The translations under genes and the position numbers were made by a program. Positions 47,092 through 55,315 of a stretch of 64,000 nucleotides of DNA are shown piece after piece. The notes under the pieces were generated by a model that was not told the DNA's origin, made no database searches, and saw only the letters and a program-made list of their open reading frames with translations. Origin of the DNA: WHSW01 sp963828755 (lineage in GTDB: Bacteria; Actinomycetota; Thermoleophilia; Solirubrobacterales; 70-9); the NCBI GenBank assembly GCA_963828755.1, contig CAWHFY010000008.1, positions 62,001 to 126,000 on the forward strand, written 5' to 3'. Position 1 is the first letter of the stretch. Every line of letters begins with the position of its first letter.

Positions 47092-48687
47092 TCAGCCGTG
47101 GCGGTGGCCGTGGTGGCCGCCGCGGCGCCGCAGCTTCACCTTCACGGTCCGCGAGTGACCGCGCTCGTACGGATAGCCGGCCGCCTGGGGGACCAGGGCG
47201 CGAAAGCGGTACCGCTTCGCCCGCGCTGTCGAGCGCAGCTTGTAGCGGGCCGTGAACGCGCAGTCGGCGTCGGCGCGGTCGGTGCGGAACACCTGCCAGC
47301 GGCGTTTGCCGAGCCGGGCCTGGACCTTGACGACGCGATCGAAGCACGCGGGCCCGGGAAGCGTCCCGCGGAAGTGGATGCGGTCGTGGTTCCGGACGCC
47401 GTGGTTGGGGGTCACGTGAAGCGCCGGATGGGCGCTCGAGCGAACGACGAGCCCGTGGCGGGAGAGGACCCGATCGCCGGCGACGTAGTGGACGTAGACC
47501 TCGCGACTCGGCCCGGCGGGCAGCTCGATCGCGTAGGAGCCGTCGGCCGCGGTCGTCGCGGTCGCGCCGACCACGATCGGCTGGCCGTCGAGGAGCACCC
47601 GAGTCAGCGCGCACACCGTCGCCTCGGCACCGACGCCCGGGACGCGCCCGCGCACGACGGCGCGGCGGTCGGACGCGACCAGCGCCGCGTCTTCACCGCC
47701 GAAACTCGCGCTGACCGCGGTGCCGCCGCCGACCGCCGAGGCGGGGCAGGCGTTGTCGACCCAGACGCGGCGCTGCGCGCAGACGCGGTTCGGATAGCCG
47801 TCGAGCGCCAGGTCCTCAACGCAGGCGCTGACCAGGTTGTCGGGCCCCGTGACGAAGGTAGAGGCCGCGGTCGGCACCGCGGCCGATTCGGTCGTCGTCG
47901 TCGGGCACGGCGTGAGCGCGGTCGCGAAGCCGTCGACGACCGCGCAGTTGCGGACGTCCGTGACCAGCACAACCCCGTTGCCCTCGACATCGACCTTGCG
48001 GATCCCGCTGCCGACGTCGGCGGCGGCGAAGGTGAGCCCGCGAACGCCGCGGATCACCTCGGGTTCGAGCAGGGAGCCGCCGGTGAGGGTCAGCCGGGGC
48101 GCCGACCGGTCCTCGGTGCGCAGGAAGACGCCGCGGACATAGGCGTGGGCGGTGTCGCCGGCGGCGCGTCCGCAGGGCTGCCCGGCACCCGGGGCGACGC
48201 ACCGAAGCCAGCTGTGGAACTGGGTGAACTCGCCGTGGATCGAGTGGACGCGGAAGTCGTTGTGCTCGGCGCCGAAGCCGACCAGCTCCCCGGACGGCCT
48301 GGTGACGACGAGCTCGCCGCGATGGCCGGCCTGGTAGGTGAGGCTCGCGTTGGCCTGTACGTCGGTGAACACGGTGCCGACCGGCGCCCGCCAGACCCAG
48401 GCGCCGAACTGCCAGAGGCCGGTGGCGTCGGCGTCGTGGAAGGCCTGCAGGCCGGAGTCGGTCCCGCACAGCGCCCGGGCTCGGTAGTGATCCGAGCTGC
48501 GCTCCCAACTCCCCTGCGAGCTCGGGGTCACGGAGCTGCACTGGGTGACGACGTAGTTGCCCGCTTCGGCCGGCCGCGCCAGCGTCAGCACGACGGCCGC
48601 GGCGACCAGGACCGCGATCGCGAGCCGCTGGCGGCGGCTCAGGCGCCGCGGCCCGCTGCAGGTCTGGGTCGGTTGGCGAGCGGGCAT
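47092..48687 (-). CDS. Large secreted protein of unknown function
   Basis: 531 residues. A long signal peptide (about 1-42, hydrophobic LAIAVLVAAAVVLTLA) ends at RPAEAG. The mature part is beta-rich with scattered Cys pairs: a first domain (NYVVTQCSSV ... RALCGTDSGLQ), an Ig-like part (TFAAADVGSGIRKVDVEGNG), then a SGSY-like bacterial Ig segment (ATTAADGSYAIELPAG). The basic, His-rich C-terminus ends KVKLRRRGGHHGHRHG. Similar secreted proteins of unknown role are common in this bacterial order. The stop is 6 nt from the convergent otsA stop. Confidence 0.65.
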   Translation of the reverse strand: MPARQPTQTCSGPRRLSRRQRLAIAVLVAAAVVLTLARPAEAGNYVVTQCSSVTPSSQGSWERSSDHYRARALCGTDSGLQAFHDADATGLWQFGAWVWRAPVGTVFTDVQANASLTYQAGHRGELVVTRPSGELVGFGAEHNDFRVHSIHGEFTQFHSWLRCVAPGAGQPCGRAAGDTAHAYVRGVFLRTEDRSAPRLTLTGGSLLEPEVIRGVRGLTFAAADVGSGIRKVDVEGNGVVLVTDVRNCAVVDGFATALTPCPTTTTESAAVPTAASTFVTGPDNLVSACVEDLALDGYPNRVCAQRRVWVDNACPASAVGGGTAVSASFGGEDAALVASDRRAVVRGRVPGVGAEATVCALTRVLLDGQPIVVGATATTAADGSYAIELPAGPSREVYVHYVAGDRVLSRHGLVVRSSAHPALHVTPNHGVRNHDRIHFRGTLPGPACFDRVVKVQARLGKRRWQVFRTDRADADCAFTARYKLRSTARAKRYRFRALVPQAAGYPYERGHSRTVKVKLRRRGGHHGHRHG

Positions 48688-48698
48688 GTTCGCTCCTC

Positions 48699-49230
48699 TC
48701 AATGCTCGAAGCCGAACTGGCTCGGAGCCGGTGGTGGATCGCCGCCGTCGGGCTCGGCGGGCGGCGCGGGCGGGGGTGGGGGCTCGGGTGGCTCGGGTGA
48801 GCTGGGTGGCGTCGCTGGAGGCGCCGCGGCTGTGGCGGGCGGCGGGGCCGGGCCGGCGGTCGGCGAGATCGAGGTCACCGGGGGAGGGGGCGAGGGCGCT
48901 GCGATCACGGCAGGCGGAGGGCGAGCGCCCGGAATCGGAGCGCTGCGGCGACGGCGGGGGTTCGGGGCGCCGGTAACGCGCCGGGCGCGGCGGATGGTCC
49001 TCGGGGCGGGGCGTTGACCGCCGCAGATCGGCGCCGCCTCCCGATCCGGGCCCGACCGGCGCGTAGGCGTAGGCGCCGGTGGCGCCTCCGGTGAGCCCGA
49101 CGTCGTCGGGGAGCGGCGGCGGCTCCGGCGTCGCGAGCAGCCCGGGGACAACCGCGATCAGCGCCACGGCGCCGATGAGGCCGGCGGCAAGGCGCCCGAG
49201 CTTGCTCCAGCGGATGCGAGTGCGGTCCAT
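48699..49230 (-). CDS. Membrane-anchored proline-rich protein (one +1 frame interruption)
   Basis: About 176 residues. A basic start (MDRTRIRWSKLGR) and one TM helix (LAAGLIGAVALIAVVPGLL) are followed by EPPPLPDDVGLTGG, a pattern seen in other Thermoleophilia membrane proteins. After a +1 slip near 49040 the rest is a proline/alanine-rich tail (SPEPPEPPPPPAPPAEP) ending in PSQFGFEH. The alternative, unslipped frame would run on into the secreted-protein gene. It probably spans the periplasm or wall. It lies 11 nt upstream of the secreted-protein gene, in the same direction. Confidence 0.55.
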
Positions 49231-49271
49231 TCGCGGTGTACAAGCCCACCGCGATGGCAGATGCCCCCCGC

Positions 49272-49277
49272 TATAGT
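49272..49277 (+). promoter_or_regulatory. -10 hexamer of rpsF (TATAGT)
   Basis: TATAGT ends 12 nt before ATG 49290, giving a 5' leader of only a few nucleotides. No S6:S18-binding leader of normal length fits in this space. Confidence 0.5.
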
Positions 49278-49289
49278 CCTGCGCCGCCC

Positions 49290-49919
49290 ATGAGCGCCGA
49301 ATACGAACTAGTGCTGATGCTCGATCCGGAGGCCCCGGACGAGCGCCGCGACCAGATCGCGACCGACGCCCGTGGGCGAATCGAGTCCAGCGGCAGCCTG
49401 AAGGCTGAGAAGTCGTGGGGCCTGCGCAAGCTCGCCTACGAGATCGCTCGCCGCAACGAGGCCGACTACCGCTTCTTCCGCTTCGAGACGGAGAGCCCGC
49501 TGCTCGACGAGCTCAACCACAACCTGAAGATCACCGACGACGTCCTGCGTTTCCGGATCTTCAAGGTCGACCCGGACTCGCCCGTGATCGAGCCGCCGCC
49601 GCCGGCACCGCTGGCGAGCGCCGCCCCTCGCGGTGGCCCCGGTGGCCGTCCCGGACGTGGCCGCCGCGACGACGACGACCGCGACGCCGCTCCGCAGCCC
49701 CCGCCGGCTCCGGCCGCGGAGGCCGCCCCCGCGGCCGAGGCTCCGGCGCCCGAGGCACCGCCCGCGCCCGCGCCTGACGCGCCGGCGCCAGCCGCCGAGG
49801 CCCCCGCGCCCGAGGCACCGCCTGCGGCCGAGCCCGCCGCGCCGGCCGAGCAGCCGCCCGCGGCCGAGCAGCCGGCGGACGCCGACGCGCCCGCGCCACC
49901 CGAAGCACCAGCCGAGTAG
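49290..49919 (+). CDS. rpsF: 30S ribosomal protein bS6 with long Ala/Pro-rich C-terminal extension
   Basis: 209 residues. Residues 1-95 are a normal bS6 (YELVLMLDPEAPDERRD, KSWGLRKLAYEI-R-NEADYRFF, DELNHNLKITDDVLRFRIFK). The remaining 110 or so are low-complexity Pro/Ala/Glu with an Arg-Gly patch (GGPGGRPGRGRRDDDDRD). Typical bS6 has 95-135 residues. The gene starts the rpsF-ssb-rpsR-rplI block. ATG 49290 is fixed by the bS6 N-terminus. Confidence 0.93.
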   Translation: MSAEYELVLMLDPEAPDERRDQIATDARGRIESSGSLKAEKSWGLRKLAYEIARRNEADYRFFRFETESPLLDELNHNLKITDDVLRFRIFKVDPDSPVIEPPPPAPLASAAPRGGPGGRPGRGRRDDDDRDAAPQPPPAPAAEAAPAAEAPAPEAPPAPAPDAPAPAAEAPAPEAPPAAEPAAPAEQPPAAEQPADADAPAPPEAPAE

Positions 49920-50025
49920 CCCGCAGCTTCCGCCTTTTTCGTCCCCGCGGGGGGCGAGAACGCGCCGATCGCGGTCTTAGACTGATGACGATCAAGAAAT
50001 TCTCGAGTGAGAGAGAGGGCTGACT

Positions 50026-50490
50026 GTGGCAGCAAGCAACATGAACGTGGTGGTCATCACCGGCAACCTGACGCGCGACCCCGAGCTGCGGACGACCGGC
50101 AGCGGGATGGCGGTCTGCGACATGAGGGTCGCGGTCAACTCCCGTCGCAAGGACTCCAGCGGCGAGTGGATCGACAAGCCCAACTACTTCGATGTCACCG
50201 TGTTTGGCGCCCAGGGCGAGAACTGCTCGACCTACCTGTCCAAGGGTCGCCCGGTGGCGGTCGAGGGCCGGCTCGACTGGCGCGAGTGGGAGGCGAAGGA
50301 CGGATCGGGCAAGCGCCAGGCCGTCTCGATCATCGCCAACTCGGTCCAGTTCCTCGGCAGCCGCGACGGCGGCGGCGAGAGCGGTGGCACGCGCTTCAAC
50401 GCCCAGTCCGACGTCCCGGCCGACACCTCGGACTTCGACTCGCCCGAGCCGGCGGCAGTCGGCGCCTCCGACGACGACATCCCGTTCTGA
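50026..50490 (+). CDS. ssb: Single-stranded DNA-binding protein
   Basis: 154 residues. The OB fold has NVVVITGNLTRDPELRTTGSG, NYFDVTVFGAQGENC and GRPVAVEGRLDWREWE. The acidic C-terminal tip DDDIPF binds partner proteins. It coats single-stranded DNA during replication and repair. GTG start, preceded by a GAGAGAGGG ribosome site. A -10-like TTAGACT lies about 45 nt upstream, so it may also be expressed apart from rpsF. Confidence 0.95.
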   Translation: MAASNMNVVVITGNLTRDPELRTTGSGMAVCDMRVAVNSRRKDSSGEWIDKPNYFDVTVFGAQGENCSTYLSKGRPVAVEGRLDWREWEAKDGSGKRQAVSIIANSVQFLGSRDGGGESGGTRFNAQSDVPADTSDFDSPEPAAVGASDDDIPF

Positions 50491-50656
50491 TTCTGGGGTA
50501 GCGAATAGCCGTCGCCTGGCGGCGTCATCGGTCGCTCGTGTGCCAGGGCACACGTCGCTCCCTGCTTCCTTGCCCGGCTCGACTCTCGCTCCTCAGAGCG
50601 TGCGTGCCCCCGGCCGACTCTGCGCGGTCGCGGGGCGCGAAGTGGCGGGGCGTAGC

Positions 50657-50691
50657 TAGAATCACGCATCTGCGCCGCCGTCGTGCGGCGC
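50657..50691 (+). promoter_or_regulatory. Promoter and leader hairpin upstream of rpsR
   Basis: A -10-like TAGAAT (50657-50662) is followed by a perfect 7-bp hairpin, GCGCCGC (50672-50678), loop CGTCGT, GCGGCGC (50685-50691). The hairpin lies in the likely 5' leader of the rpsR-rplI transcript and could be an attenuator or protein-binding site. The 247-nt gap from ssb holds nothing else recognisable. Confidence 0.45.
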
Positions 50692-50702
50692 GTTTGCACG
50701 AA

Positions 50703-50738
50703 ATGAAGAGCTTTAGCGACAACGAGGAGCGCGCCTGA
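50703..50738 (+). CDS. Possible 11-codon leader peptide of rpsR
   Basis: ATG 50703 opens MKSFSDNEERA and stops at TGA 50736-50738, whose last base is the first of the rpsR ATG (TGATG). Its last codons include the GAGGAG that also serves as the rpsR ribosome site, so translation of the leader could affect rpsR initiation. Whether it is translated is unknown. Confidence 0.3.
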   Translation: MKSFSDNEERA

Positions 50739-51028
50739 TGGCCCGCAAGCAACGAGCGCAGCCGACCCAGACCGGCGGTCCGGCCGGCGGCGGGCGCCGT
50801 CGCGGTGGCCGCATGGGCGACCGCTACCGGCCCCGCAAGTACACGCGGATCAACGTCGAGGACATCGACTACAAGGACCTGACCACCCTGCGGCGGTTCA
50901 TCTCGGATCGCGGCAAGGTGCGTTCGCGCCGGGTGACCGGGCTTTCGCGCCGCCACCAGCAGCAGCTCGGGCTGGCGATCCGCCGCGCCCGCGAGCTGGC
51001 GCTGCTGCCGTACGTCGGCGAGCGATAG
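50738..51028 (+). CDS. rpsR: 30S ribosomal protein bS18
   Basis: 96 residues. The core is YKDLTTLRRFISDRGKVRSRRVTGLSRRHQQQLGLAIRRARELALLP-Y, which matches bS18 over its full conserved part. The N-terminal 35 residues are basic and Gly-rich. It lacks the Cys cluster of zinc-type S18. It pairs with bS6 in the 30S platform. The next gene, rplI, starts 7 nt after its stop. Confidence 0.95.
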   Translation: MARKQRAQPTQTGGPAGGGRRRGGRMGDRYRPRKYTRINVEDIDYKDLTTLRRFISDRGKVRSRRVTGLSRRHQQQLGLAIRRARELALLPYVGER

Positions 51029-51034
51029 GCGGTC

Positions 51035-51487
51035 ATGGCCCAGGCGATCCTGCTCAAGGACGTGGAGAGCCTCGGTGAGGCCGGCGACGCCGTGGACGTG
51101 TCGCCCGGCTACCTGCGCAACTACCTCGTCCCGCGCAAGCTGGCCCAGCCGGCTACCGACCGGTCGCTCGAGGAGGCGCGCCGTCGCCACGAGGCCGCCG
51201 AACAGGCCGCCCGCGAGGCCGCGGCCCGCGCGGGCGAGACGGCCGCGCTGCTTTCGAAGACCGTGCTCACGATCCAGCATCGCGCGGGCGAGGACGGCAA
51301 GCTCTACGGCTCCGTCACCAGCGCCGAGATCGCCGACGCGATCGCCGACGCTCGCGGGCTGAAGGTGGATCGCAAGAAGATCCGCCTCGAGGACCCGATT
51401 CGCGACATCGGCACGTACATGGTCGAGGTCGAGCTTCCCGGCGGCGCCACCGCCTCGGTGAAGACGATCGTCGCCGAGCAGAAGTAG
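51035..51487 (+). CDS. rplI: 50S ribosomal protein bL9
   Basis: 150 residues. The N-terminal domain has AQAILLKDVESLGEAGD-VDVSPGYLRNYLVPRKLA, the long connecting helix follows, then the C-terminal domain has GEDGKLYGSVTSAEIADAI and VEVELPGG. Length and order are typical. It ends the ribosomal/ssb block. Confidence 0.96.
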   Translation: MAQAILLKDVESLGEAGDAVDVSPGYLRNYLVPRKLAQPATDRSLEEARRRHEAAEQAAREAAARAGETAALLSKTVLTIQHRAGEDGKLYGSVTSAEIADAIADARGLKVDRKKIRLEDPIRDIGTYMVEVELPGGATASVKTIVAEQK

Positions 51488-51622
51488 GGCCCGGCTGCAG
51501 GTGCTAGTCCTGGGCGGCGACGGACGCGACCTCACGATCGTGCGCTACATCACGCAATCGGCCATCGCCGAGCCGGGATACTTACACCGACCCGCCCAAT
51601 CTGACGCCGGAGGCCCGCCCGG

Positions 51623-53051
51623 ATGAACCGTCCCATCCAACCGAACCCCACCCTGACGATCGTCGCTGCCTGTCTGGCGACGGCGATGCTGATGCTCGAC
51701 ATCAGCGTCATCAACACGGCGCTGTCGGATATCGCCGACGGGCTCGACACAGGGCTCAGCGGCCTTCAGTGGCTGGTCGACGCGTACACGATCCCGCTCG
51801 CGGCGACGGTCCTGACCGCGGGGGCGATCGCCGACCGGCTCGGCCGCCGCCGGCTGTTCATCATCGGTTTGGCGATCTTCACGGTGAGCTCGGCGCTGTG
51901 CGGCGCGGCCGGCGGGATCGAGGTCCTCGTCGGCTCGCGGGCGATCCAGGGGCTGGGCGCATCGATGATGTTCGCGACCGCCCTGGCGCTGATCTCCCAG
52001 GTGACACCGGACCGCGAGAGCCGGACCAAGGCGCTGGCCGCTTACGGGGCGGCGATCGGCGCCTCGTTTGCGCTCGGCCCGTTCATCGGCGGTGGCCTCA
52101 CCGAGCTGTTCGGATGGCGGGCGATCTTCCTCGTGAACGTCCCGATCGGAGCCGCCGTGCTCTGGATCACCTTCAGAGCGGTCGCCGAGGGCCGCGACCC
52201 GACCCCGCGCCGGATCGACGTGCCCGGCCAGCTGACCCTCATCGGAGGTCTCTTCCTGCTCGTGCTGGCGTTGCTGCGCGGCAACGAGGAGGGCTGGGGT
52301 AGCACCGGAATCGTCGCGGCGCTCGCCGGCGCGGCCGTCCTGTTGATCGCCTTCGTGGTGGTCGAGCAGCGCTCACGCGAGCCGATGCTGCCGCTGCGAC
52401 TGATGGGCGATCGTCGCTTCGCGGGTGCCCAGGTGGCCGTGTTCGCGATCGCGGCGTCGTTCTTCGCGGTCTTCCTCTACCTCACGCTCTACCTGCAGAC
52501 TGTGCTCGGCATGTCGCCGATCGAGACCGGGCTCGTCTACCTGCCGGGGACCTTCCTGGTCTTCGTCGTCTCCGGGATGACGGCGCAGCTGGGCGCCAAG
52601 TTCTCGTCGGCGAAGATCGCGTGCATCGGGCTTGGGCTCGTCGCCGTCGGCCTCGCGCTGATGCTGTTCGCGGGCGTCGGCTCGTCCTGGACCGTGTTGC
52701 TGCCCGGGCTGCTGGTGACCAGCGCGGGCACCGGTCTGTTCAATCCGACGGGCAGCGCGCTCGCTCTCAACGCGCTGCCCGCCGAGCAGAGCGGGCTCGC
52801 GGCGGGCGCCAACGACACCTTCCGCCAGACCGGCGTCGCGGTCGGGATCGCCGCGCTGGGGACCCTGGTACCGGCGAACGCGGCGTTGGGAGGCGACCTC
52901 CAGTCCTACGTCGACGGCCTCCACCATGCGCTGATCGCCAGCGCCGTGCTGGCGGCTGCGGGAGCGATCATCACGGCCTGGCTGTTGCTCCCGGTCCGTC
53001 AGGAGGCCGAGGCCGAGCGTCGACGTCGACGTCGTCACCGAGGCGGCCTGA
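51623..53051 (+). CDS. MFS drug transporter, DHA2 (14-TM) family
   Basis: About 475 residues. The start TIVAACLATAMLMLDISVINTALSDIADGL is followed by WLVDAYTIPLAATVLTAGAIADRLGRRR (motif A), RAIQGLGASMMFATALALIS and ALGPFIGGGLTELFGWRAIFLVNVPIG (motif C). This is the EmrB/QacA-type proton antiporter layout with 14 helices. The unslipped frame runs over the hydrolase gene on the other strand; a +1 slip near 53025 ends it at TGA 53049-53051 (...VDVDVVTEAA), which is the more likely end. A TACTTA -10-like site lies about 35 nt upstream. Confidence 0.87.
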
Positions 53052-53076
53052 TCCGGGCCGGCCGCTCTCGGCTGGC

Positions 53077-53688
53077 TCAGGCATCGAGGGAGTCGAGCCA
53101 ATCCCCGACCGCGGCGCGGACGGCGTCCAGGTCCTTCTTCAACCCGTGGTTGCCGGCGACGGTGACGACCTCGTGGCCCGGGCCCGCGGTCGGCATCCCG
53201 AACGGGTCGCTGTCGCCCTGGATCACGAGAACGGGGACCGAGACCGCATCGAGCTCGCCTTGTCGCGACTTGGTGGGATCGTCGGCCTTGCCGGGTGGGT
53301 GCACCGGGAAGGCCAGACAAAGCACGGCCGCGGCGTCGGCCTGCGCCGCGGTGCGGCAGGCGACCCGGGCGCTCATCGACCGCCCGCCGGCGATCAGGGG
53401 GTCGGTGAGCACGCCGCGCTCGCGCAGGTCCGCGAGCACCGCGAGCCAGGCGGTGTCGAGCTGCCCGGCCGGCGCCGGGGCCTTGCGGCCCGCGACGCGG
53501 TAGGGCTGCTCGACCAACACGACGTTGAACCCGGCCTCGCTCGCCACCGCGGCGGCGGCCGCGATGTCGACCGCCTCGACTCCACCGCCCGCGCCGTGGC
53601 CGAGCGCCAGGGTGCCGCGCGGCTGCGCCGTCGCCGTCACGTGGGCGCGGGCCGGCCCGTGCGGGGTCTCGATCTCGATCGCTTCCAT
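53077..53688 (-). CDS. Alpha/beta hydrolase of the KANL3/Tex30 type
   Basis: 203 residues. ALGHGAGGGVEAVDI carries the oxyanion HGAGG, IAGGRSMSARVAC the nucleophile elbow (GGRSMS, Ser), VLVIQGDSDPFG the acid Asp, and VAGNHGLKK the catalytic His. Same fold as dienelactone hydrolase-like small hydrolases; substrate unknown. The ATG at 53688 lies 127 nt from the divergent dnaB start. Confidence 0.78.
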   Translation of the reverse strand: MEAIEIETPHGPARAHVTATAQPRGTLALGHGAGGGVEAVDIAAAAAVASEAGFNVVLVEQPYRVAGRKAPAPAGQLDTAWLAVLADLRERGVLTDPLIAGGRSMSARVACRTAAQADAAAVLCLAFPVHPPGKADDPTKSRQGELDAVSVPVLVIQGDSDPFGMPTAGPGHEVVTVAGNHGLKKDLDAVRAAVGDWLDSLDA

Positions 53689-53814
53689 CGACCGCGACGA
53701 TAACTGCGGAGAGAGCAGGGTTGCCCCGTGCGCTGGGGCGGGCGCTGTGATTTTCTCGGACGGGGCCCGCGGACGGCGAAGTTGACGCCGCCCGACCCTC
53801 TAAACCAAGAGCCG

Positions 53815-55263
53815 ATGGAAGCCGCCACCGCCCACGTCCCACCGCAGAACCTCGAGGCCGAGGAGTCGGTGCTCGGCGCCCTGATGGTGTCGGAGATGGC
53901 GATGAACCCGGTCATCCTCGACGTCCGCCTCGCCGAGGAGGACTTCTACCGCGACCGCCACCGGCTGATCTTCCGCGCGATCAAGTCGCTGTACGAGCGC
54001 AGCGAGCCGATCGACGCGCTCACGGTCTCGGAGTTTCTCAGCCAGTCGGGCGACCTCGAGACCGTCGGTGGCCGCGAGGCGGTCTCCAACCTCGCCTCGA
54101 CCGTCCCGGTCGCCGGCAACGCCAAGCACTACGCGCGGATCGTCCAGCAGAACTCGCTGCTGCGCCGTCTGCTCTCGGCCTCGCACGAGATCCAGCGCTC
54201 GGTCCACGACCGCGAGGGCGAGCCGTACGAGCTCGCCGAGCGGGCGGAGAAGCTGCTCTTCCAGGTCGCCCACGAGGAGCAGGCCGAGGACTTCCACGTG
54301 CTCAAGGACATCCTCTCGCGGGAGGTCGATCGCCTCGAGGAGCTCGCGAGCGGCAAGGCCGAGGTCACCGGAACGGCCTCCGGGTTCGCCGACCTCGACA
54401 AGATCACCGGCGGCTTTCAGCCCGGCAACCTGATCATCCTCGCCGCGCGGCCGGGCATGGGCAAGTCGGGTCTCGTCGCCAACATCGCCGAGCACGTGGC
54501 GGTCAAGGAACGCCGCCCGGTCGCCTTCTTCTCGCTCGAGATGTCGGACTCCGAACTCGCCCAGCGGCTGATCGCGAAACGCGCGCGGATCCCCTCGGAC
54601 AAGCTGCGCAAGGGCAACGTGACCGAGAACGATTGGGCGAAGGTCCTGCGGGTCTGCAACGAGATCGAGAGCGCCCCGCTGTGGATCGACGAGTCCTCGG
54701 ACCTCAGCCTGCTCGACCTGCGCGCGAAGGCCCGGCGCCTGCACGCGAGCGAGATCTCGGCCGGCAACGGCGGGCTGTCGCTGATCGTCCTCGACTACAT
54801 CCAGCTGATGCGCGCCGAGGACATGCGCGCGAACCGGGTCGAGCAGGTCGGCCAGATGAGCCGCGGCCTGAAGATCCTCGCCCGCGAGCTCAAGGTCCCG
54901 GTGATCGCGCTGTCGCAGCTCTCGCGTGCGCCCGAGCAGCGCACCGGGCGCGACAAGCGGCCGATCCTCTCCGACCTGCGCGAGTCCGGGAACCTCGAGC
55001 AGGACGCCGACCTGGTCGCCTTCATCTACCGCGAGGACTACTACCGCAACTTCGGCGAGGACGACGTCGACCCGGCCGAGCGCGAGGAGCTCAAGGGGAT
55101 CGCCGAGCTGATCGTGCGCAAGAACAGAAATGGTCCGATCGACACGGTCAAGCTCGCCTTCCAGGAGCAGTTCGCCTCCTTCCACACGCTGGCCCACATC
55201 GACCGCAACGTCGGCGGGCGCTCCGACGAGGCGCCGCTCGTCTCGGCGGCCGACGACCTATGA
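53815..55263 (+). CDS. dnaB: Replicative DNA helicase DnaB
   Basis: 482 residues. The N-terminal domain starts PPQNLEAEESVLGALM. The RecA-like core has Walker A AARPGMGKS, FFSLEMSDSELAQR, Walker B LIVLDYIQLM, QMSRGLKILARELKVPVIALSQLSR and LSDLRESGNLEQDADLV. No intein is present. It unwinds the parental strands at the fork. ATG 53815 is chosen on homology. The stop (55261-55263) begins a hairpin element that leads into the loader-like gene. Confidence 0.96.
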   Translation: MEAATAHVPPQNLEAEESVLGALMVSEMAMNPVILDVRLAEEDFYRDRHRLIFRAIKSLYERSEPIDALTVSEFLSQSGDLETVGGREAVSNLASTVPVAGNAKHYARIVQQNSLLRRLLSASHEIQRSVHDREGEPYELAERAEKLLFQVAHEEQAEDFHVLKDILSREVDRLEELASGKAEVTGTASGFADLDKITGGFQPGNLIILAARPGMGKSGLVANIAEHVAVKERRPVAFFSLEMSDSELAQRLIAKRARIPSDKLRKGNVTENDWAKVLRVCNEIESAPLWIDESSDLSLLDLRAKARRLHASEISAGNGGLSLIVLDYIQLMRAEDMRANRVEQVGQMSRGLKILARELKVPVIALSQLSRAPEQRTGRDKRPILSDLRESGNLEQDADLVAFIYREDYYRNFGEDDVDPAEREELKGIAELIVRKNRNGPIDTVKLAFQEQFASFHTLAHIDRNVGGRSDEAPLVSAADDL

Positions 55264-55281
55264 GGCGGAGGCCGACAGGTC

Positions 55282-55310
55282 GAAGCCGAATCGCCCCGCC
55301 GTTGAGGGGC
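55282..55310. repeat. Hairpin, family A copy 3, between dnaB and the dnaC-like gene
   Basis: GAAGCCGA (55282-55289), 3 nt, stem GCCCC (55293-55297), loop GCCGTTGA (55298-55305), stem GGGGC (55306-55310). Compared with copies 1 and 2 (GCGCC/GGCGC), both arms have changed together, so pairing is kept. It ends 5 nt before the GTG start at 55316. Confidence 0.6.
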
Positions 55311-55315
55311 CGTTC

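Noticed and set aside
49930..49965. CCCCGCGGGG palindrome after rpsF as a terminator
   Set aside because: The palindrome has no loop and no T run on its 3' side on the coding strand; too weak to call.
51488..51622. A gene in the gap between rplI and the MFS transporter
   Set aside because: Only 135 nt; no convincing frame beyond a promoter-like TACTTA.
53766..53815. ATG at 53728 as the dnaB start
   Set aside because: The extra 29 residues (CDFLGRGPRTAK...) have no counterpart in DnaB, whose N-terminus aligns from ATG 53815.
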